Source: Ostrinia nubilalis
Lineage: Eukaryota; Arthropoda; Insecta; Lepidoptera; Crambidae
Assembly (NCBI RefSeq): GCF_963855985.1
Contig: NC_087096.1
Location: 10,974,001-11,038,000 of the forward strand
Direction: 5' to 3'
DNA: 64,000 nucleotides
The notes beneath the pieces are model-generated. The model ran no database searches and was not told the DNA's origin. It saw only the letters and a program-made list of their open reading frames with translations. The position numbers and the translations under genes were made by a program. Shown one piece after another: positions 55,801-64,000 of the stretch; position 1 is the first letter of the stretch, and every line of letters begins with the position of its first letter.

Positions 55801-58337
55801 TCCTGGAAAAATAAAGTCTATCAAATAAGCATACAATCTAATTAATACTATAAATTAACGTGCAATTAGAAGCAAATTAATTAAAACAAAACTAATTGCT
55901 AAGTAGAAAGATAAGCGACTAATTTACTTCTTACTTTTGATAATGTCTCGGGTATGCAAAACGAGACTAGCGCGACATTGGCCAGGGACAAACCCAAGGC
56001 GTAGTACGCGGGGCGCTCTCCCCACGGTCCGGAAGACCCGTCTCTTGTTTTCGAGAACCAAGCGCCGGCCAGTGGGCCCAAAATGAACCCTACAGAGAAT
56101 GCCAGACCTATAAGAGCCTGAAAAAAAAAAACAATTTGATTTTATTATGAAAAAATATTCTTAGTAATGATAATAATTTTTCCAATAGCTTGTATAAGTA
56201 GACAAATAGATGCATTAGTCACAAGCCCATGTCAAGAGGATGATACTACAAAATGATAAGTACCTACCAAAACATCTAATCATGCATTAGTCACAAGCCC
56301 ATGTCAAGAGGATGATACTACAAAATGATAAGTACCTACCAAAACATCTAATCATGATAATTGATAACCCAAATATGTCAGATATCACATTCCTTAAAAA
56401 GCAAGCATACATATTATATTGATAAATAGCAGGACATAATGTGTAAACATAAATCATTGTATTAGCATGTTTTAAGTGAGTTACCACAATGTCAAATTGC
56501 CTGTTTTGTGGCTATTTTTTTGAGTCAAAAGTAACTATAAAAAATCAAGATTTCTCACCATTCCTCTGGCTCTGGTCTTTTCATTTGAGGCATCAGTGAC
56601 TATGGCCATGCTCAGACTCACATTGGCTTTGCTTAGACCTCCGATTATACGGGCCAATACAAATAAACTGAATGTACTTGCTCTGCTCCATAGCCCATGG
56701 GACAAAGCTATGCCTGTCTGTAACATAAATTAATTAGAGAGGTTCAGAGAAAATAATTAATTTGTTCAACTACAACACAAATCTAATATACAGGGTGTTA
56801 GGTAAATGGGTATATGAGCCGACACTAGCCCATGTTAACATGGTCATATAAATGGTATGGTGAAGTCAGAAAATTGATATCTTCATTTTAATTATTTTAA
56901 TTTTCATACAAATCGGATTTTATAAAATTTATTTTGTATGAAAATTAAAAAACATAAAATGATGATATCTAATTTCTGACTTCACCATACCATTTATATG
57001 ACCATGTTAACATGGGCTAGTGCCGGCTCATATACCCATTTACCTAACACCCTGTATAAAAGAAAGTCGTGTTAGTTACTCCACTTATAACTCAAGAACG
57101 GCTGAACCGATTTAGCTGAAAATTGTCAGGGTGGTAGTTTAGAGCCAGGAGAAGGACATAGGATACTTTTTATCCCGTTCGAAATTAAAAAAAAAGTCTG
57201 CTTATTTATTTCCATTAAGGCGGAACAAAGTTCGCCGGGTCAGCTAGTTATTAATAATTAGGTACTCTGTAACAAAAGAAATTAGATAAAAAAAATCAAT
57301 CCTATGCAATTTTCATCAACTAGGCTATCTAAAGGAATATCATGAATATTAGAATGAAAGACATTTTAACAGAAAACTTAAGAACTAAACAGGAAAATTC
57401 AGACAGGATGCACTGTAAGAAAATAAGCTGATTAAAACATTGAATGACTAACTGGTATTGTAAAATATTTATAAGTTAATTGCTAAGTTTTCGAGGTAAA
57501 CAATTTAAATTAGTAATTACTGAGTGTTTGAGTGAAACCTGAGGAGGGATCCTTGATGTTCAATCAACCTTGGATTTCTATACCACTTGTACAAATAAAA
57601 CTTACTTGAAACAGATGTGGTTGTTATTCTATAATAGTAATTAAATTTATTCTTAACTAAATAATACCTAATGTTTACCTTGTTACTCAAAACCATTATA
57701 TTACTTTGAAAACAACTGCGAATGGTAAAGGCTAAACAACAATGATTTTTAAATTTGTGTGGGTACTCACCAAACATATCAACAACATAGGTTTTCTACC
57801 ATATGCATCTGACAAACTTCCCACAATAGGGCTAGTTAGAAATTGTAGAAAACTGTACAAAGATCCTAAGGCGCCTCCAAACAGAACGGAAGCAAAGCGG
57901 TCGGGAGCTCCCGTCAGCCTTTGGAAACCCTGCACCGCTCGAAGAAGCGACGAATATAAGCTATTTCCATGACCTTCTTCTTTATCATAATAATCCATCA
58001 AAGACGGCAACAGCGGCAAAATCATTGTGAACGCCAGCAAGTCCAGTAATAGGGATAAAAACACAAGTGCGATTATCCGGCTGTTCGTAGACGTGTCTTT
58101 AGCATCACTTTTTTTAGTCTCATCCTGAGTTTTCAAGTCTGTTTTATCAAGATAAACATTCTCCTTTCTGTTTTTTAACATCCCATTGGTTTCTTGATGA
58201 GCCTTAAATACAGAAGTTATTTTAAAATAAGATTTAAACGCAGCGACGACAGAAAAAATACTGTACGCCAGATTATTAATTATTTGAGTAAATACCCTAC
58301 CATTTTTCGATCCTATCAGCACGCGTTTTGACCACAT
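52854..58337 (-). CDS. Mfsd10: Major facilitator superfamily transporter, MFSD10-like
   Basis: A twelve-helix membrane carrier of the MFSD10 (tetracycline-transporter-like) group, with substrate unknown from sequence. Minus-strand exons 58337-57771, 56717-56559, 56117-55935, 55802-55556, 55338-55147, 53659-53522 and 52945-52854 join in phase to 525 residues. Seen: the MFS signature GSLSDAYGRKP after helix 2, LARIIGGLSKANVSL, GPLAGAWFS, QGGAARR and GSLRSLGALARAAGPLIAA, all in MFSD10 order. About 85 residues precede the first helix (RIIALVFLSLLLDL), longer than I expect for the family. The exon at 55338-55147 is followed by three partial tandem copies of its 3' end. The final exon ends VYWCSGAATT...IFRLKT. 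Confidence 0.92.
53751..53910. mobile_element. Partial MITE (GAGGGCTATCG family) in the MFSD10-like gene
   Basis: It starts AATGAGGGCTATAGTTTTAG. Its end matches the complement of the left end of 26382-26599 (ACTATCAAGTATAAAAACTA). The outer right terminus is missing. Confidence 0.7.
54551..55140 (-). repeat. Three partial tandem copies of an MFSD10 exon 3' end with splice donors
   Basis: Downstream of the functional exon 55338-55147 lie three copies with donors at about 54600, 54777 and 54962 (spacing 177, 185, 185 bp). Each keeps the exon's last 115 or so bases, the ATAT|GTAAGTA donor and about 60 bp of intron. None has the exon's first part (AFLQGGAARR) or an acceptor. The copies alternate in two sequence types (CGCGAACATCACGAG and TGCGAACAGCACAAG), so a two-unit block was itself duplicated. 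Two copies keep the exon frame. The one at the far end carries a small deletion. Confidence 0.88.
56790..57056. mobile_element. 267-bp palindromic MITE (GGTGTTAGGTAAATGGG family), intact
   Basis: Ends TACAGGGTGTTAGGTAAATG and CATTTACCTAACACCCTGTA are perfect mirrors. The interior includes mirrored GAAGTCAGAAA and TTTTCATACAAA stretches. This copy shows the unbroken form of the element at 34892-37081. Confidence 0.9.
57061..57249 (+). repeat. Lepidopteran retroelement tail in MFSD10 intron 1
   Basis: AGAACGGCTGAACCGATTTAG, GAAGGACATAGGATACTTTT and TTCGCCGGGTCAGCTAGTT occur in the order of a repeat ubiquitous in Lepidoptera. It lies directly beside the MITE. Confidence 0.65.
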
Positions 58338-59844
58338 TAAATTTTATGATTAAAACAATCCATGCGGCACCAAAATTATGTTAAAAATAATTGAAACTAT
58401 CTAGCAATATTTCGAAACTTTCACTTTTCGTCACGACTCCAAAATGACATGACACCAACACCACACAACAACACACAATATGACAGAATTGACATTGACA
58501 GCAGAGAGTTTTTTTTTCATAGAGGTTTTACACTGCACCATAGACAATAAACGTTGTTCGCACTAGTCGAGTAATTTAGTCGATTGGCGAAATCTAACGA
58601 ACGAACACCAAAAGTTTAGTTGAGTAGATTACTAAATCGTATTATGCGTATAATCGATTCAAATCAATCATTTTCAATTTTGCTATCCAAATCATCCAAA
58701 TCGGGTAATCGGGTGGGTCAGGTTCGAGAGTTCATCTAAAGCCGGGTCTCCAGCGTGTGTTTTTCCCTACACAATCAATAAAAACATGTCAACATCCAAC
58801 AAAAAAGACATTGTTTCACTATTTCACTACTCATTTTTCTTTCTCCTTTGCTTCGTTTGATGTAACCTTAAAAAATAAAAACTAATATTGTCATTTGCTC
58901 GTCAGAGTAAATATATTCTTTGGTCATTTGCATAGAGAAAAGTAATACATAGGAAATAGAGAACCCTCTCTGTCAAATTTTTGAGCCTACTAATTGACAG
59001 CCTGGTGTTAAATTCCCTGTACTTAACCTACGTACGTAACGCTCACATACATACATAGTACACGCACACATACATACATAAAGTCCACGCACACATACAC
59101 ACAGTTCACGCACACATAGGCCCTCATAACCTTCAAAGAATTATTGTTTTTATGATGTACAATGTAGAATTTTTTCAAATCCATTATTTTGAAAATATTT
59201 ATCTTTATGGTGTACGTATTGTATTATTTTCAAAACAATGGATTTGGAAAAATTCTACATTGCACATGGAAATGCAAATAAGTAAACAAAAACTTTTGAA
59301 TTTAATAATTTTACTTTATTTATGAACACACATAATATTATACACCAAAAGCGTCTTATCGCAAAGTTTTCAACAACACTAAAAAAGCATTTGCACATTG
59401 AGAAAACTCAGATCACTTGTGAACATAACAGAAAGTTTCTTCGCGATTCACGAAGGAACGAACAAAACTCCGATGAACCAGAACAGCAGCAGGTACGAAG
59501 GAATGAACTTGAATTTGACTCGACGACTCTTCAATACTTTAATAGGGCCACAGAAAACTTAAATGATGGCTAAGAAAACAAGAATGCATTTAACATAACA
59601 AAAACAACACCGGCCATTTTGGAGGAAAAACAATGTTGCCATATGTTAAATAGTAATTTCTACTACTCTATTATGTAAATTATAACAAAAATGTCAATGT
59701 TCAGTTTTAAATTAAAACAAATTAATTTCATTTAAAAAAAGTTTTCACATTGTAATTAACAATATTCTCAAATATATTTTAATTAAGAAAAAAATGAAAA
59801 TATGAAGGAAACAGGAGCAGCGACATCTAGAGCGTTTTAGGGTA
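58338..59844. other. Intergenic region between MFSD10 and U2AF
   Basis: It contains the probable MFSD10 promoter, a CACACATACATA microsatellite (about 59041-59120), and a palindrome (about 59165-59275, AATGTAGAATTTTTTCAAAT mirrored). It also holds one 83-codon ATG frame (59322-59573) rich in Asn, Gln, Glu and Arg with no recognisable family. No gene is supported. Confidence 0.45.
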
Positions 59845-61227
59845 TAGGTGTACCAGAATCTCATGGCAAATAGGGAAAATAAACTTTGTTGAGAGCAATA
59901 CTGGGGAAATTGGAATAAACGATCTTGATACTGTTTAATTTTTTACTTTTATGACTTTAATATTAATGAACATGAAGTACGAATATACATTTTAGGTAGG
60001 TATGTGTATGAAGAATGTTGTTATACATCGGGTTTTTAACATTGGAAAATGTCTTGAAAAATAAATAAATCGTATATTACTTTAAGTAACTAATTTTATT
60101 ATGCATCATACTTTTAACTTATCACTTCATTGAGAACTAGAAAACGATTCTAAGAACTCCACTTGCATTTCTTGTTCTTCAATAGATGATCAAGATAAAG
60201 AGGTATTGTAAATAAATTGCTCTTCCAGCATTTCAATGGAGAAGTTTACTGATGTTAAAAATACTATAATTATTTCTGAATGAGATTTAAATATATACCA
60301 AAACTAAAAAGACGGTGAAGTTTTTTTTTAAATCGATCAAGAAATGTCTGGGAAATTAATTATTTAAATTACCTACATATTTTCGCGTGGAACTGAAACA
60401 TACACGGTGCCGTTCTTTTTGTATATGGCCAGGTTTGGGATAATTTAAAAAAAGGTTACAAAATTTTACTGAAAAAGAATCTTGAGTGACCCTAGCTGAA
60501 AAATTAAAAACTGCTAGATTAAAAAAAATAGATCTGTCAACAGCACTGGATCAGGGTTGATTTACTGTTTGTACTTCGAATGACTGTTGTGAATACACCG
60601 ATCAAAATGGCGTGGAATAGTTATTCGCAACTTTAGGGCCCTGTAACTTATTTATTTGTAGAGATATTTTCATGATTCTTTCACAGTTATTATTAGTTTT
60701 ACTTATATTTATTTCAAGTTTATTTAAAAGGAAAAAATTGGAAACTTCTCCATTATTCAATCTTGCATGATGAAATCTTTTTCAATTTTCTTTACATGGT
60801 CACAACATTTTGACCATTCTTCTGCACCAATTTGTGAGATATACCTGAAAACCCCGATAAAGCAGCTATTATGTAATTATAATATAAATACATAACCCTC
60901 TTTCTGACGCAGTTGGGTAATAAACTAAATGTATCAAAACATTTCAGTCCAACTTACTGTCAACTCGACGACGCGCTTTAGAATCAAAGATTGAGTTTGA
61001 ATTATGCCTTATTTTTCAATTCACATTGAAAACAATGTGACTTGCTTGAGATTTTTCGACTTTTTCACAAAAATAAGAAATAGTCAAGAAGAGATTACAA
61101 AATTTTTGCAGCGACTGACAGATTTCATAATTTTCTTTGACAGGTGACAATTAAACCATAGACAATTGCCATATGAAAAACACACTTTTCCAATATTTTT
61201 ATTTGCCATGAGATTCTGGTACACCTA
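59845..61227. mobile_element. 1.4-kb TIR element upstream of U2AF
   Basis: TAGGTGTACCAGAATCTCAT at the left is mirrored by ATGAGATTCTGGTACACCTA at the right, with the similarity about 28 bp long and TA on both flanks (59843-59844, 61228-61229). There is no transposase frame in the AT-rich interior. A TA target suggests a Tc1/mariner-like origin, which is not certain. Confidence 0.78.
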
Positions 61228-61429
61228 TAGTTAAAAAGTATTTGAATTTATTCACCGATGTCGCTGTTTGGAAGCAAGTTTCACTTCGATGACCGTTGTA
61301 TGGAAGTTTCCACACCCTGGTCATTTGTCTATGATAAATTGACGCCATTTTGTGTATGTAGTGCGTGTGATAGTATTTTTCTTGAATTTGTTCTTCAAAA
61401 CTAATTCCTTACACTAAAATTATATAGAA

Positions 61430-64000
<2,571 letters not shown>

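Overview
The window is nuclear DNA of an insect, almost certainly a moth or butterfly (Lepidoptera). It holds intron-rich housekeeping genes with short GT-AG introns, separated and invaded by Ty3/gypsy and BEL/Pao LTR elements, RTE/CR1-like LINE pieces, a tRNA-derived SINE of lepidopteran type and many palindromic MITEs. There are no bacterial operons or CRISPR arrays, and I did not recognise any tRNA or rRNA gene. All calls were made by eye from the sequence and conceptual translation. Exon joins were checked for reading phase.

Layout. 1-630: no gene recognised. 631-11274: a 351-bp-LTR gypsy element (gag-pro only, no pol) split by a complete BEL/Pao element (2201-9799, 877-bp LTRs). Both have clean target duplications (CAGT, AATAG) and LTR pairs that look identical, so both insertions are young. 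11684-13069: a non-autonomous hAT-like element. 14099-25699 (+): serine hydroxymethyltransferase, with a candidate upstream exon that adds a mitochondrial leader, TE-filled introns 4 and 5, and a 159-bp tandem array made from the 3' part of one exon plus its splice donor. 27212-28918 (+): a Rab40 GTPase with SOCS box. 31590-33107 (+): a four-helix membrane protein. 34892-37081: nested palindromic elements. 37157-38084 (-): mitochondrial rRNA methyltransferase MRM2, head-to-head with 38644-51144 (+): DNA topoisomerase III alpha. 51725-52376 (-): Chibby. 52854-58337 (-): an MFSD10-type major facilitator transporter, again carrying tandem copies of an exon 3' end. 59845-61227: a MITE-like element. 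61430-64000 (+): the 5' part of the U2AF large subunit, cut by the window end.

The genes do not form a pathway, though SHMT, MRM2 and TOP3A share a possible mitochondrial theme. The most unusual recurrent feature is duplication of exon fragments into the following intron, seen independently in SHMT (about nine extra copies plus a partial), the MFSD10-like gene (three extra copies) and TOP3A (one partial copy). In the first two the copied unit is the exon tail with a functional-looking 5' splice site but no acceptor. Other points are a self-nested hAT-type MITE with two different 8-bp target duplications, a hAT-type element ending 18 bp from a TOP3A exon, and a LINE-tail insertion 16 bp inside the Chibby intron donor.
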